From Pseudomonadota bacterium (lineage in GTDB: Bacteria; Pseudomonadota; Gammaproteobacteria; Steroidobacterales; Steroidobacteraceae), in NCBI GenBank assembly GCA_021847105.1, contig JAJZUT010000019.1, forward strand, positions 1-64,000: 64,000 nt of DNA, read 5' to 3'. The notes under the pieces were generated by a model that saw nothing but the letters and a program-made list of their open reading frames with translations, ran no database searches and was not told the DNA's origin. Positions 1-7,917 of the stretch are shown piece by piece. Each line of letters starts with the position of its first letter. Within the stretch, counting starts at the first letter, position 1. Both the position numbers and the translations under genes were made by a program.

Positions 1-144
1 GCTCGGCAGCGCCTTCTATCCGGTTCTTGTTCATCGGGTCGCAGCTTCGCTCCGCGCTTCCTCCCCACGGTCGGTCACCCTCCCGCAGTTGCGCTTCGCT
101 TCGCTCGCTGTGACCAGCTCGCGGTGGGACTTGCACCCACAAGA

Positions 145-165
145 GTGCGCCCGTGCCGGGCGCAC
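145..165. other. Perfect 8-bp hairpin in structured non-coding DNA
   Basis: GTGCGCCC and GGGCGCAC flank a 5-base loop. Just upstream (124-140) GTGGG and CCCAC form a second, smaller stem. No coding region covers 1-363. The compact run of stems followed by a terminator-like hairpin suggests the 3' end of a transcript or of a mobile element lying left of the window, but I cannot name it. Confidence 0.4.
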
Positions 166-171
166 AAAGTA

Positions 172-200
172 AAGGCGAGAGCAGTTGCTCTCGCCTTCTT
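172..200. terminator. Rho-independent-type terminator hairpin
   Basis: A perfect 12-bp inverted repeat (AAGGCGAGAGCA and its complement) is separated by two bases and followed by CTTCTT, so it can end transcripts from the left; the matching A-rich side could serve the other strand. It most likely ends a gene located before the window. Confidence 0.6.
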
Positions 201-260
201 ATGTTAAATGAATTGGCCTCGCGGCATCGATTCTCTCCCCAAAGGCTCCTGCTCCCCCAA

Positions 261-323
261 AAATCTCACTTTATGGGGTGAAACATCTCATCTTATGGGG
301 CGGAAATCTCACTTTATGGGGTG
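261..323. repeat. Three tandem ~21-bp direct repeats, transposon-end-like
   Basis: Copies at 261-280 and 304-323 are identical (AAATCTCACTTTATGGGGTG). A diverged copy lies at 285-302 (ATCTCATCTTATGGGGCG). The 21-22 bp period and the TATGGGGTG core resemble the multiple terminal repeats bound by IS21-family transposases, but no istA/istB gene is visible, so that link is inference. The array lies 40 bp beyond the nrdJb stop codon. Confidence 0.45.
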
Positions 324-363
324 ACCCACAACATCGGCATTCATCTTTCGGTCCGCTACAGAA

Positions 364-1134
364 TCAGCCACACTTAGAGTCACCGCAATTCAGGCACGTC
401 ATGCAGCCGTCCATCATCACGACAGCCGCGGTACTGCATTTTGCGCACAGCTGCGCGCCCTCCGGAAAATCCGCCTTTGCGAACGCATCGGTCTGCCGAG
501 CACGCGCCTCGTATTCCGCACGCTTCTCGTCGACCAACTTCTGTTGATGCTCATCGAGCTGCGGCTTTCGCAACAGCCCAATGGTCTGCAGATGACGCTC
601 GATGACGTAGCCAAGCTCGGCGATGATCGACGGCATGAATTTTCCACCGGGCTGCCAGTAGCCGCCGCGCGGATCAAACACTGCCTTGAGCTCATCGACC
701 AGAAAAGTGACATCGCCACCCTTGCGAAACACGGCGGAAATGATGCGCGTCAGCGCAACGATCCACTGAAAGTGGTCGAGATTTTTCGAGTTTATGAAAA
801 TTTCGAACGGCCGACGCTGCTCGAACTCCGTGCCCTCATTGAGCACGATGTCATTGATCGTGACATACATGGCATGGTCGGAGATCGGTGTTTTGATTTT
901 ATACGTAGAGCCGATCAAAACCTCCGGACGCTCGAGCTTCTCGTGCATCCGGATGACCTGAGCCGTATGGCCGTTCTTGTCACGAACGGTGGTCGTCGTG
1001 GGAATCGGCGGCAGAGCCGTCGGTTCGGGCGGACTTGCAGCCTGAGCCACTGCCGCCTTCTCCGCCTGGACGTCCTCGGGCTTCTGCACCTGGTACTTGA
1101 CGATTTTGCGCTCGATCTTAATGGTCATGGTCAT
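364..1134 (-). CDS. nrdJb: Class II ribonucleotide reductase, C-terminal subunit NrdJb
   Basis: This 256-residue protein is the separately encoded C-terminal part of an adenosylcobalamin-dependent ribonucleotide reductase, as in pseudomonads, and is needed with NrdJa to make dNTPs. A basic N-terminus (residues 1-16) leads into a proline-rich linker (about 30-45), the conserved reductase tail domain (about 60-190), a charged helix, and a C-terminal Cys cluster (CAKC about 231-234, then CMTCLNCGDSKCG at the end) that may bind zinc or shuttle reducing equivalents. It starts 28 bp after nrdJa on the same strand, so the two are co-transcribed. ATG 1134 is chosen; ATG 1128 is possible. I recognise the family from the domain and the nrdJa neighbour. 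Confidence 0.85.
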   Translation of the reverse strand: MTMTIKIERKIVKYQVQKPEDVQAEKAAVAQAASPPEPTALPPIPTTTTVRDKNGHTAQVIRMHEKLERPEVLIGSTYKIKTPISDHAMYVTINDIVLNEGTEFEQRRPFEIFINSKNLDHFQWIVALTRIISAVFRKGGDVTFLVDELKAVFDPRGGYWQPGGKFMPSIIAELGYVIERHLQTIGLLRKPQLDEHQQKLVDEKRAEYEARARQTDAFAKADFPEGAQLCAKCSTAAVVMMDGCMTCLNCGDSKCG

Positions 1135-1162
1135 TGTCCGGTAGGCGCGGGCATCTTTCGGC

Positions 1163-3310
1163 TCAATACTTGCCGAAATATCCTTCTTTCAGGCTGTCGA
1201 AGAGATTGGCAGCCGAGTGCAGTTCTCCCTCGTACTCGACTTCCTCGTCTCCGCGCACTTCGATGACGCTGCCGTCATCGAGGGTGAATTTGTACACCGT
1301 GTTTTTCAGGTCTTGCTCCTTGACCAGGACGCCCTGGAATGCTTCCGGATTGAAGCGGAAGGTGGTGCAGCCCTTCAGTCCTTGTTCGTGCGCATACAGG
1401 TAAATGTCCTTGAACTTTTCGTACGGAAAGTCGGTCGGCACATTCGCCGTCTTCGAGATCGAGGAATCCACCCAGCGCTGCGCCGCAGCCTGAACGTCGA
1501 CATGTTCGTTCGGCGTGATGTCTTCCGAAGCAATGAAATAATCAGGCAGCTTCTCGGACTCCGCGGAACTGCCGGGTACCGCGCGCGGGTTGACTAGCTC
1601 GCGATAGGCCAGCAATTCGAACGAATAGACCGCGATCTTCTCCTTGCTCTTGCGCCCGGGCCGAATCACGTTGCGGAAATAATGGTGCGCGAATGACGGT
1701 TCAATGCCGTTCGATGCGTTGTTGGCGAGCGACAGGGAAATGGTCCCGGTCGGCGCAATCGAGGTGTGATGCGTGTATCGGCTACCGGCTTCGGCGAGTT
1801 CCTCTACCAGCCTCGGGGCGATCTGGGCGATACGCTGCATGTAACGGCTGTATTTGGCGTGCAAAATCCGCCCCGGGATCAAGTCGCCAACCTTCCAGCC
1901 ATCGCGGATCATTTCCGGACGCTTGCGAAGCATTGCGCTGGTGACCGTGAATTGCTCGGTCATGATCGGTGCCGGGCCCTTTTCGCGCGCCAGCTCAAGC
2001 GCCTCTTCCCACCCGGCGAGTGCCATCTCACGCGCGACTTCCTCGGTGAATTTCACCGAATCCGGAGAGCCGTATTTGATGCCGAGCAGCGTCATGGTGC
2101 TGCCGAGGCCGAGGAAACCCATTCCGTGGCGGCGCTTGCGCATGATCTCCTCGCGCTGCTGCGCGAGTGGCAACCCGTTTATCTCGACCACGTTGTCGAG
2201 CATGCGGGCGAAGATCTTGACGACGGCGCGATACTCGTCCCAATCGAAGCGCGCATGCGCCGTGAACGGATCGCGCACGAAGCGGGTCAGATTGACAGAG
2301 CCCAATAGACACGAGCCGTAGGGCGGAAGCGGCTGCTCACCGCATGGGTTGGTGGCGCGGATGTTCTCGCACCACCAATTGTTGTTCATCTCGTTGACGC
2401 GATCGATGAGAATGAAGCCAGGCTCAGCGAAGTCATACGTCGACGTCATGATGACGTCCCACATACGGCGTGCCGGGAGCGTTTTGTAAATCTTGCACGC
2501 CACGAGACCCTGCTCGTTGACGACGTAGTGATCATGGACCGGCCATTCGCGCCAGATGAATTTTCCGGCGTCACTGAGATCGGGCCCCTCGGTCTCGTAT
2601 TCCTTGCGTGACAGAGGGAAGGCCAGCTTCCATTCGCCGTTCTGACGCACCGCCTGCATGAACTCATCGGTGATCAGCAGCGACAGATTGAACTGTCTCA
2701 GCCGGCCGTTCTCGCGCTTGGCCTTGATGAACTCCATCGCATCGGGATGTCCGACGTCGAAAGTGCCCATCTGCGCACCGCGGCGGCCACCGGCAGACGA
2801 GACGGTAAAACACATCTTGTCGAAGATGTCCATGAACGACAGCGGACCGGAGGTGTACGCCCCCGCACCCGACACGTACGCTCCGCGCGGACGCAGCGTT
2901 GAGAATTCATAGCCGATGCCGCAGCCTGCTTTCAGCGTCAGCCCCGCCTCGTGCACCTTGCCCAGGATGTTGTCCATCGAGTCCTCGATGGTGCCGGACA
3001 CGGTGCAGTTGATTGTCGAGGTTGCTGGCTTGTGCTCGAGCGCGCCGGCATTGGAGGTGACACGACCGGCCGGAATGGCGCCGCGACGCAGCGCCCACAG
3101 AAACCGCTCGTACCAGTGCTCGCGCAGCTCTTCGCGCTCGACGTCTGCGAGCGCGCGGGCGACGCGCTTGTACGTATCGTCCATCGTTTTATCGATGGGC
3201 GTGCCGTCTTTGGCGGTCAGCCGGTATTTCTTGTCCCAGATGTCGACCGACGCCTCCTGGAACGGAATGGCGTCTATGTCCTTTGTTTCGATCTTCACGA
3301 CGGTATTCAT
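1163..3310 (-). CDS. nrdJa: Class II (B12-dependent) ribonucleotide reductase large part NrdJa
   Basis: The 715-residue catalytic subunit reduces ribonucleotides with an adenosylcobalamin-derived radical and needs no oxygen or NrdB. Visible family signatures are STINCTVSGTIEDSMDN (first redox Cys), the glycine-rich AGCGIGYEFSTLRPRG stretch, and NPCGEQPLPPYGSCLLGS, which holds the active-site Cys loop. The reading frame stays open upstream to about 3814, but that extension is low-complexity and unlike the family; the conserved N-terminus begins at ATG 3310. Two NrdR-box palindromes lie upstream, so repression by NrdR when dNTPs are ample is likely. The genes nrdJa and nrdJb form an operon. No class I genes are seen in the window. 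Confidence 0.93.
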   Translation of the reverse strand: MNTVVKIETKDIDAIPFQEASVDIWDKKYRLTAKDGTPIDKTMDDTYKRVARALADVEREELREHWYERFLWALRRGAIPAGRVTSNAGALEHKPATSTINCTVSGTIEDSMDNILGKVHEAGLTLKAGCGIGYEFSTLRPRGAYVSGAGAYTSGPLSFMDIFDKMCFTVSSAGGRRGAQMGTFDVGHPDAMEFIKAKRENGRLRQFNLSLLITDEFMQAVRQNGEWKLAFPLSRKEYETEGPDLSDAGKFIWREWPVHDHYVVNEQGLVACKIYKTLPARRMWDVIMTSTYDFAEPGFILIDRVNEMNNNWWCENIRATNPCGEQPLPPYGSCLLGSVNLTRFVRDPFTAHARFDWDEYRAVVKIFARMLDNVVEINGLPLAQQREEIMRKRRHGMGFLGLGSTMTLLGIKYGSPDSVKFTEEVAREMALAGWEEALELAREKGPAPIMTEQFTVTSAMLRKRPEMIRDGWKVGDLIPGRILHAKYSRYMQRIAQIAPRLVEELAEAGSRYTHHTSIAPTGTISLSLANNASNGIEPSFAHHYFRNVIRPGRKSKEKIAVYSFELLAYRELVNPRAVPGSSAESEKLPDYFIASEDITPNEHVDVQAAAQRWVDSSISKTANVPTDFPYEKFKDIYLYAHEQGLKGCTTFRFNPEAFQGVLVKEQDLKNTVYKFTLDDGSVIEVRGDEEVEYEGELHSAANLFDSLKEGYFGKY

Positions 3311-3471
3311 GTGTCCGCGGCGCCCCAAGTGTCTGCACACCGGATCACAGGGAATACGGGCAGCGCGGAAAGCGCGGGGCTGCGCGCAACCGGGTCCACC
3401 GGCACGCCGATCCACAGCCTGTATCCCCCTGAGCCTCCCCGAACGCGCGATCTCGCACCACCAGGCGGCGG

Positions 3472-3487
3472 ACACAAGATCTTGTGT
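3472..3487. promoter_or_regulatory. NrdR box (perfect palindrome)
   Basis: ACACAAGATCTTGTGT is a perfect 16-bp palindrome that fits the NrdR-box consensus acaCwAtATaTwGtgt. It lies about 160 bp upstream of nrdJa, which is read leftward, and should mediate ATP/dATP-responsive repression by NrdR. Confidence 0.75.
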
Positions 3488-3647
3488 CGGGGTAAAGAGC
3501 CTAATGAGCACCTGCCTTGCCGTCAAGATTTCAAGCGCGCGACGCCCTTCCAATTTAATTCTTAATAAACAATGTCTTAGCAAGATTCCGGCTGTAGTGG
3601 CCACCGGGTTTTTTTTACGAAAAACTAAATACACTCGCAACCTATAA

Positions 3648-3663
3648 CCCCAAGATATTGTAT
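3648..3663. promoter_or_regulatory. Second, imperfect NrdR box
   Basis: CCCCAAGATATTGTAT keeps the central CAAGATATTG core of the NrdR box. It is about 176 bp, close to a whole number of helical turns, from the perfect box. A further half-like site (ACATCTTGGGG) is at 3708-3718. Boxes in pairs are usual for NrdR; here the spacing is longer than the common ~31 bp. Confidence 0.5.
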
Positions 3664-3790
3664 CCCCTGCATACCCACAGGTTATGCACACCCCCTCCTC
3701 AAGCAGGACATCTTGGGGCCCTTGCGGGGCGGGGCATTCAACAATTGCGGCGCAGGCCACCGGGGCAGCCCCCACTCCAACCGCCGTGGG

Positions 3791-3818
3791 CTTGAAAAGT
3801 TCATCGCTGGCCACAGAT
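3791..3818 (+). promoter_or_regulatory. Sigma-32 heat-shock promoter of hsp20
   Basis: CTTGAAA (3791-3797) is a perfect sigma-32 -35 element. A 13-bp spacer follows, then CCACAGAT (3811-3818), close to the CCCCATnT -10 element. The predicted start point leaves a leader of about 50 nt before the hsp20 ATG at 3875. Confidence 0.65.
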
Positions 3819-3874
3819 CAGCTGCAGACAGACGGCGCCCATGCCGAACATCATCACTCACTGGAGGTTGGATC

Positions 3875-4309
3875 ATGACTGTGGTTCGCTATCAACCTTG
3901 GACACTCATCGACAGCCTGCAGCGCCAGCTCGATCAGGCTTTCTCGAGCGAAACTGACGACAGCGCCGCGGCTGACGTTGCCTGGATTCCCCAGGTCGAT
4001 GTCTATGAAGAGCCCGGTCGTTACGTGGTGGTCGCCGACGTCCCGGGCGTAGAGCCGAAGGATGTGCGCATCACGGCGGACAAAGGGCTGCTCACGATCC
4101 GCGGCGAGAAGCGCGCGCGCGACGCGCAGCAGAGCAATGCACGGCAGCGTCTGGAACGGCGAACCGGTGTGTTTCTACGCACCTTTACGCTACCGGAGGG
4201 GGCCGATGTCGATACGATCACGGCCAAGCAGGCGCATGGCGTGCTGGAAGTCGTGATACCGAAGCAGCCGCAGCTTCAGCCCCGCAATATCGAGGTCCGT
4301 GCCGCCTGA
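3875..4309 (+). CDS. Small heat-shock protein, Hsp20/alpha-crystallin family
   Basis: The 144-residue protein is an ATP-independent holdase that binds unfolding proteins in the cytoplasm. The alpha-crystallin domain spans about residues 35-130: WIPQVDVYEEPGRYVVVADVPG, the beta-strand with GLLTIRGEK, the FxRxFTLPEGAD block and the signature A-x-x-x-x-G-V-L (AKQAHGVLEVVIPK). The tail is short. ATG 3875 follows GGAGG at 3863-3867 with 7 bp spacing, and a sigma-32 promoter lies upstream; the frame is open further upstream but without conserved sequence. A GC-rich hairpin follows the stop codon, so the gene is probably monocistronic. Confidence 0.92.
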   Translation: MTVVRYQPWTLIDSLQRQLDQAFSSETDDSAAADVAWIPQVDVYEEPGRYVVVADVPGVEPKDVRITADKGLLTIRGEKRARDAQQSNARQRLERRTGVFLRTFTLPEGADVDTITAKQAHGVLEVVIPKQPQLQPRNIEVRAA

Positions 4310-4323
4310 CATTCAATGCTGAT

Positions 4324-4355
4324 GCCCCGGGGCACGGCGCGCGCCACCCCGGGGC
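4324..4355. terminator. GC-rich hairpin after hsp20
   Basis: GCCCCGGGG and CCCCGGGGC form a 9-bp stem around a 14-base loop, 15 bp after the hsp20 stop. There is no T-tract, so it may be an mRNA-stabilising stem or a weak terminator. Confidence 0.45.
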
Positions 4356-4421
4356 TGAGGACTACTGGGCAGCCGGCTGCGAACCGCACAGGAGCCTGGG
4401 CGTACACTCGGAAGGGTATCC

Positions 4422-5360
4422 ATGGCAGCACCGATGAACATTTGCGTGTTGGGCGGTACCGGCTTCGTCGGCACCGCGCTGATCAACCGACTGGCTCAGC
4501 AGGGCCACTGGGTGCGCGTGCCGACACGCGATGCCGCTCTGAATCAGGCTCTACAGGTTCTGCCGACCGTCCGACTGCAGCGCGCGAATGTGCACGACCC
4601 CAGGGTGCTCGACCGACTGGTCGAAGGGGCGGATGCAGTCATCAATCTGGTTGGCATTCTAAATGAGCGCGGCCGCAACACCTTTCAGCGCGCACACGCC
4701 GATCTTGCCGCAAAGTTGATGGCTGCGCTAAAGGCCGGCCAAGTACGCCGCGTGCTGCACATGAGCGCGCTCGGCGCCGACGTAAACGGCCCCAGCCGCT
4801 ACCTGCGCAGCAAGGGCGCCGCTGAAGAGCATGTTCGTGCCGCCTCGCCCCACGCTGATTTCACGATTTTTCGCCCGTCGGTCATTTTTGGTCCTGGCGA
4901 CTCGCTCACCAACCGCTTCGCCGCCCTGCTGCGCCTGTCGCACGGCTGGTTGCCCCTCGCACGCGCGCACGCGCGCTTCGCACCGGTGTACGTCGGGGAT
5001 GTCGCCGACGCGTTTGTGCAGGCATTACACGACCGTGCGACTATCGGACAGACTTATGAGCTCTGCGGCCCACAGGTCATGACGCTAGAGCAGCTTGTGC
5101 GCACAACGGCGGCGGTTGCCGCTTTGCCGTGTCGGATCGTGCGATTGGCGGATGAGTTCGGTCGGCTACAAGGGGCGATCATGCAGTGCCTGCCCGGCAA
5201 GCCCTTCACTCTCGACAATTTTCGCTCTCTGACACTCGACAGCGTGTGCGCCGAAAACGGCTTTGCCCGACTCGGCTTGGAGCGTCACGGAATGATGGAT
5301 GTGCTGCCGACGTACCTGGCGCCGAACACTGCCGCGACTCCCCTCGCGCTAGGATCCTGA
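4422..5360 (+). CDS. NAD(P)-binding epimerase-like protein, NDUFA9/complex I-associated type
   Basis: The 312-residue atypical short-chain dehydrogenase opens with an NAD(P)-binding Rossmann motif GGTGFVGTAL (residues about 11-20). DAVINLVGIL and the RYLRSKGAAEE segment keep the Lys of the active site while its Tyr partner context is weak, as in the NDUFA9 group. FRPSVIFGPGD is the typical epimerase strand. Members in proteobacteria are often single genes of unclear substrate; some are linked to quinone or respiratory complex function. ATG 4422 is preceded by GAAGGG with 6 bp spacing; ATG 4434 is an alternative. The gene converges on cca. Confidence 0.75.
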   Translation: MAAPMNICVLGGTGFVGTALINRLAQQGHWVRVPTRDAALNQALQVLPTVRLQRANVHDPRVLDRLVEGADAVINLVGILNERGRNTFQRAHADLAAKLMAALKAGQVRRVLHMSALGADVNGPSRYLRSKGAAEEHVRAASPHADFTIFRPSVIFGPGDSLTNRFAALLRLSHGWLPLARAHARFAPVYVGDVADAFVQALHDRATIGQTYELCGPQVMTLEQLVRTTAAVAALPCRIVRLADEFGRLQGAIMQCLPGKPFTLDNFRSLTLDSVCAENGFARLGLERHGMMDVLPTYLAPNTAATPLALGS

Positions 5361-5466
5361 TCTAGCCGCAGGGCCTGCCTTGTGCGCGAGTCAAGTATCA
5401 CCGCCACAATGCGCCGGTGCGCGTTCAGGGGATACTGGGCTTTCCCGGCAACGAGCTCAAGCAAGG

Positions 5467-6702
5467 TCAAGAGGCCGCTGGGTCAGCGGGCTCGAGCTCC
5501 CGAATTGCCTCCAGCCGACGCAGACGGATCTTCTCACCAATGGCCACCCCGGAGAGGCCCCGGCGCTCTTCGGCACTCAGCGCCACAGCCGCGACCGTCA
5601 TGCGCGCACGGCGCAGGAATTGCGCCTGTGGATAGGGTTGTCCTTCAAGCCCGGCGCGCCCGCGGGCATCGGCCTCGCACGCACCCAGCAGAGCATCGAA
5701 CCGCTCCGGCCGGCGCAGCGCATCCGCAGCCTCCAGCAGCTGCAGCACCGTGCCCGGACGCAACTCTGCCGCACGATGCACCTGCGCGTGGTAGCGCGCG
5801 GTCAGTATTGCAAGTTCCCGGTACGCATTGGGCACTCTCAGGCGCGTGCACAGCGCCTCAATCAGCGGGACGCCGGCTTCCTCGTGCCCGTGATGACTCG
5901 GCCAGCGCTCAGGCGGAGTGCGGGCCTTGCCCAGATCGTGCGTAAGCACCGCGAAGCGTGCGGCTGTGGACAACTCTGCGTCGGCCGCCCAACGCAACGC
6001 CAGCATGACGTGCACACCGGTATCGATCTCCGGATGCCATTTGGCCGGCTGCGGCACACCGTAGAGCGCCTGTACCTCGGGAAAGATCACCGCCAGTGCT
6101 CCGCACGCGCGCAGCGTCTCGAAGAATACCTCCGGCCGGCTCTCCGCGAGTGCACGCTCAGTCTCCTGCCAGAGTCGCTCAGGCACCAGCGCATCGAGCT
6201 CGCCAGACTCGCTCATGCGTCGCATCAACGCCAAAGTCTCGTCTGCAACACGAAAGCCAAGCGCTGCATAACGCGCCGCGAAACGCGCCACGCGCAGTAC
6301 CCGCACCGGGTCCTCGACAAAGGCTGTGGAAACGTGGCGCAGCACACGTGCATCGAGATCGCGGCGGCCACCGTACGGGTCGATGATTTGGCCCGTGGCA
6401 CTTTGTGCCATGGCGTTAATCGTCAGATCCCGTCGGCGCAGGTCTTCCTCCAGAGTGACGTTCGGGGAGAACTCGGTAGTGAATCCCCGGTAACCGGGCG
6501 CGACTTTGCGCTCGAGCCGCGCCAGCGCGTATTCCTCTCGAGTTTGCGGATGCAGGAATACCGGAAACTCCCTCCCCACCGGCAGGTAGCCCTGCCGCTC
6601 GAGATCCTCCGGACGCGCGCCGACGACGACCCAGTCACGCTCGCTCACCGCGCGCCCGAGCAATCGGTCCCGCACCGCACCGCCGACTAGGTAGACTTCC
6701 AT
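5467..6702 (-). CDS. cca: Multifunctional CCA protein: tRNA nucleotidyltransferase with HD domain
   Basis: The 411-residue class II enzyme adds or repairs the 3' CCA of tRNAs; gammaproteobacterial forms also carry an HD phosphohydrolase domain. Visible are GGAVRDRLLG (nucleotidyltransferase start), ERDWVVVG at the catalytic Dx(D) site, EEDLRRRDLTINAMA, EDPVRVLRVARFAARY, and the HD motif in FAVLTHDLGKA (about residues 245-255). Oddly the first acid of the catalytic pair is Glu21 where E. coli has Asp21. ATG 6702 matches the usual MxIYLVGG start; a GTG two codons earlier is less likely. The tRNA in this window does not encode CCA, so this enzyme is needed to mature it. Confidence 0.93.
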   Translation of the reverse strand: MEVYLVGGAVRDRLLGRAVSERDWVVVGARPEDLERQGYLPVGREFPVFLHPQTREEYALARLERKVAPGYRGFTTEFSPNVTLEEDLRRRDLTINAMAQSATGQIIDPYGGRRDLDARVLRHVSTAFVEDPVRVLRVARFAARYAALGFRVADETLALMRRMSESGELDALVPERLWQETERALAESRPEVFFETLRACGALAVIFPEVQALYGVPQPAKWHPEIDTGVHVMLALRWAADAELSTAARFAVLTHDLGKARTPPERWPSHHGHEEAGVPLIEALCTRLRVPNAYRELAILTARYHAQVHRAAELRPGTVLQLLEAADALRRPERFDALLGACEADARGRAGLEGQPYPQAQFLRRARMTVAAVALSAEERRGLSGVAIGEKIRLRRLEAIRELEPADPAAS

Positions 6703-6708
6703 GCACAC

Positions 6709-7917
6709 ATGGTAACCGAGTCACGGAGCCACTCCCTGTGCGATGCTCGGCCGCACCCCCCACGTGCGGCCGGCCGGGGCGCATGGTGGGCCGGGGTGCT
6801 TCTGGCCTTGGCGGCACTCAGCGGCTGCGCGAACACTCTGTACTTGATGCAGGCCGCCGCAGGCGAGTGGCACGTCATCCATGGACGCCGCCCGATCGTC
6901 GACGTGATCGACGACCCCGATGCGCCTGAGACGTTGATCCGCGAGCTCGGCGCAGTCCGCGCCGCCCGCCGCTTCGCCTCGCAAGAGCTGGGCCTGCCCA
7001 ACAACGACAGCTACCGCAGCTACGTCAACATCGAACGTCGCTATGTGGTGTGGAACGTGGTGGCCGCGCCCCGGTTTTCCGTCAAGCCCAAGCAATGGTG
7101 CTTTCCGATCGCAGGATGCGTCGCCTATCGCGGTTACTTCCACGAACACAGCGCTCGCAGCTTCGCCCGCCACTTGCGACGGGAAGGCTACGATGTCCTG
7201 GTCGAGGGAGTGCCCGCCTACTCGACACTTGGCAGACTACCTGACCCGGTGATGAGCACCATGCTGCGCTACGGCAGCGACGAACTCGCCGGGATGATCT
7301 TCCATGAACTCGCGCACCAATTGCTTTACGTACCGAACGACTCGCGATTCGATGAGGCGTTCGCAATGACGGTCGAGAACGAGGGATTGAAGCGCTGGCT
7401 GCGGTTTCGGCACGAACCCGCTCGCATTGCCGAATTCGAGCGGCTTGACGCGGCGGACCGCGCTTTTGCGGGACTGTTGCGCAGCACGCGCACGCAGCTC
7501 GCCCGACTCTACGCCTCCGGAATCCCGCTCGCGCGCATGGAGCAGCGCAAGCAAGCCGCCTTCGCCCACTTGGCTCGCCGACTGCACGGCCTCGAGGTGA
7601 GTCTGCACGTCCGTGCGCCGCTTTACGACCAGTGGATCCGGCAGGGACTCAACAATGCGGATCTAGTCTCGGTCGGCACGTATTACGACTGCCTGCCGGG
7701 ATTCGAGCGGTTGCTGAAGCGCGTGCAGGGCAACCTGCCCCATTTCTACGCGGCGGCCCGGCGCCTGGCACACGAACCAAAGAATGAGCGGGACCGGGAA
7801 CTGTGCACGCCTCACCGCGGGCTCACGCCACAGGGGCGATTCACGCGGCGCGCATCGGCAGCATCCTCCGTCCTTGCTACAGCGACCCGCGCAAATCCTG
7901 CAACGCGAAGCCGCTGA
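6709..7917 (+). CDS. Predicted lipoprotein zinc aminopeptidase (COG4324-like)
   Basis: The 402-residue protein has a signal region (about 24-41) ending in the lipobox LSGC, so it is probably an outer-membrane or periplasmic lipoprotein. The zinc motif HELAHQ is near residue 202, followed by a downstream FDEAFAMTVENEG segment whose Glu would complete the metal site. A GSD-type loop and a conserved C-terminal NNADLVSVGTYYDCLPGF are typical of the predicted aminopeptidase family. The start ATG 6709 lies just outside the divergent cca start and has no clear ribosome binding site. The last 40 bp overlap the convergent methyltransferase gene, and the last ~40 residues are low-complexity Arg/Ala/Thr-rich. 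Confidence 0.75.
   Translation: MVTESRSHSLCDARPHPPRAAGRGAWWAGVLLALAALSGCANTLYLMQAAAGEWHVIHGRRPIVDVIDDPDAPETLIRELGAVRAARRFASQELGLPNNDSYRSYVNIERRYVVWNVVAAPRFSVKPKQWCFPIAGCVAYRGYFHEHSARSFARHLRREGYDVLVEGVPAYSTLGRLPDPVMSTMLRYGSDELAGMIFHELAHQLLYVPNDSRFDEAFAMTVENEGLKRWLRFRHEPARIAEFERLDAADRAFAGLLRSTRTQLARLYASGIPLARMEQRKQAAFAHLARRLHGLEVSLHVRAPLYDQWIRQGLNNADLVSVGTYYDCLPGFERLLKRVQGNLPHFYAAARRLAHEPKNERDRELCTPHRGLTPQGRFTRRASAASSVLATATRANPATRSR

Noticed and set aside
3311..3814. N-terminal extension of nrdJa (168 codons open upstream of ATG 3310)
   Set aside because: The extension is unlike any NrdJ protein, overlaps the NrdR box and reflects GC-rich open frame; the conserved protein starts at ATG 3310.
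3311..3874. Cobalamin riboswitch in front of nrdJa
   Set aside because: A B12-box-like GCCACTA is present on the minus strand near 3594-3600, but the other conserved blocks of the riboswitch are not found.
5380..6690. Long plus-strand open frame opposite cca
   Set aside because: It is antisense to a clearly conserved cca, has Gln/Arg-rich composition and no family features.
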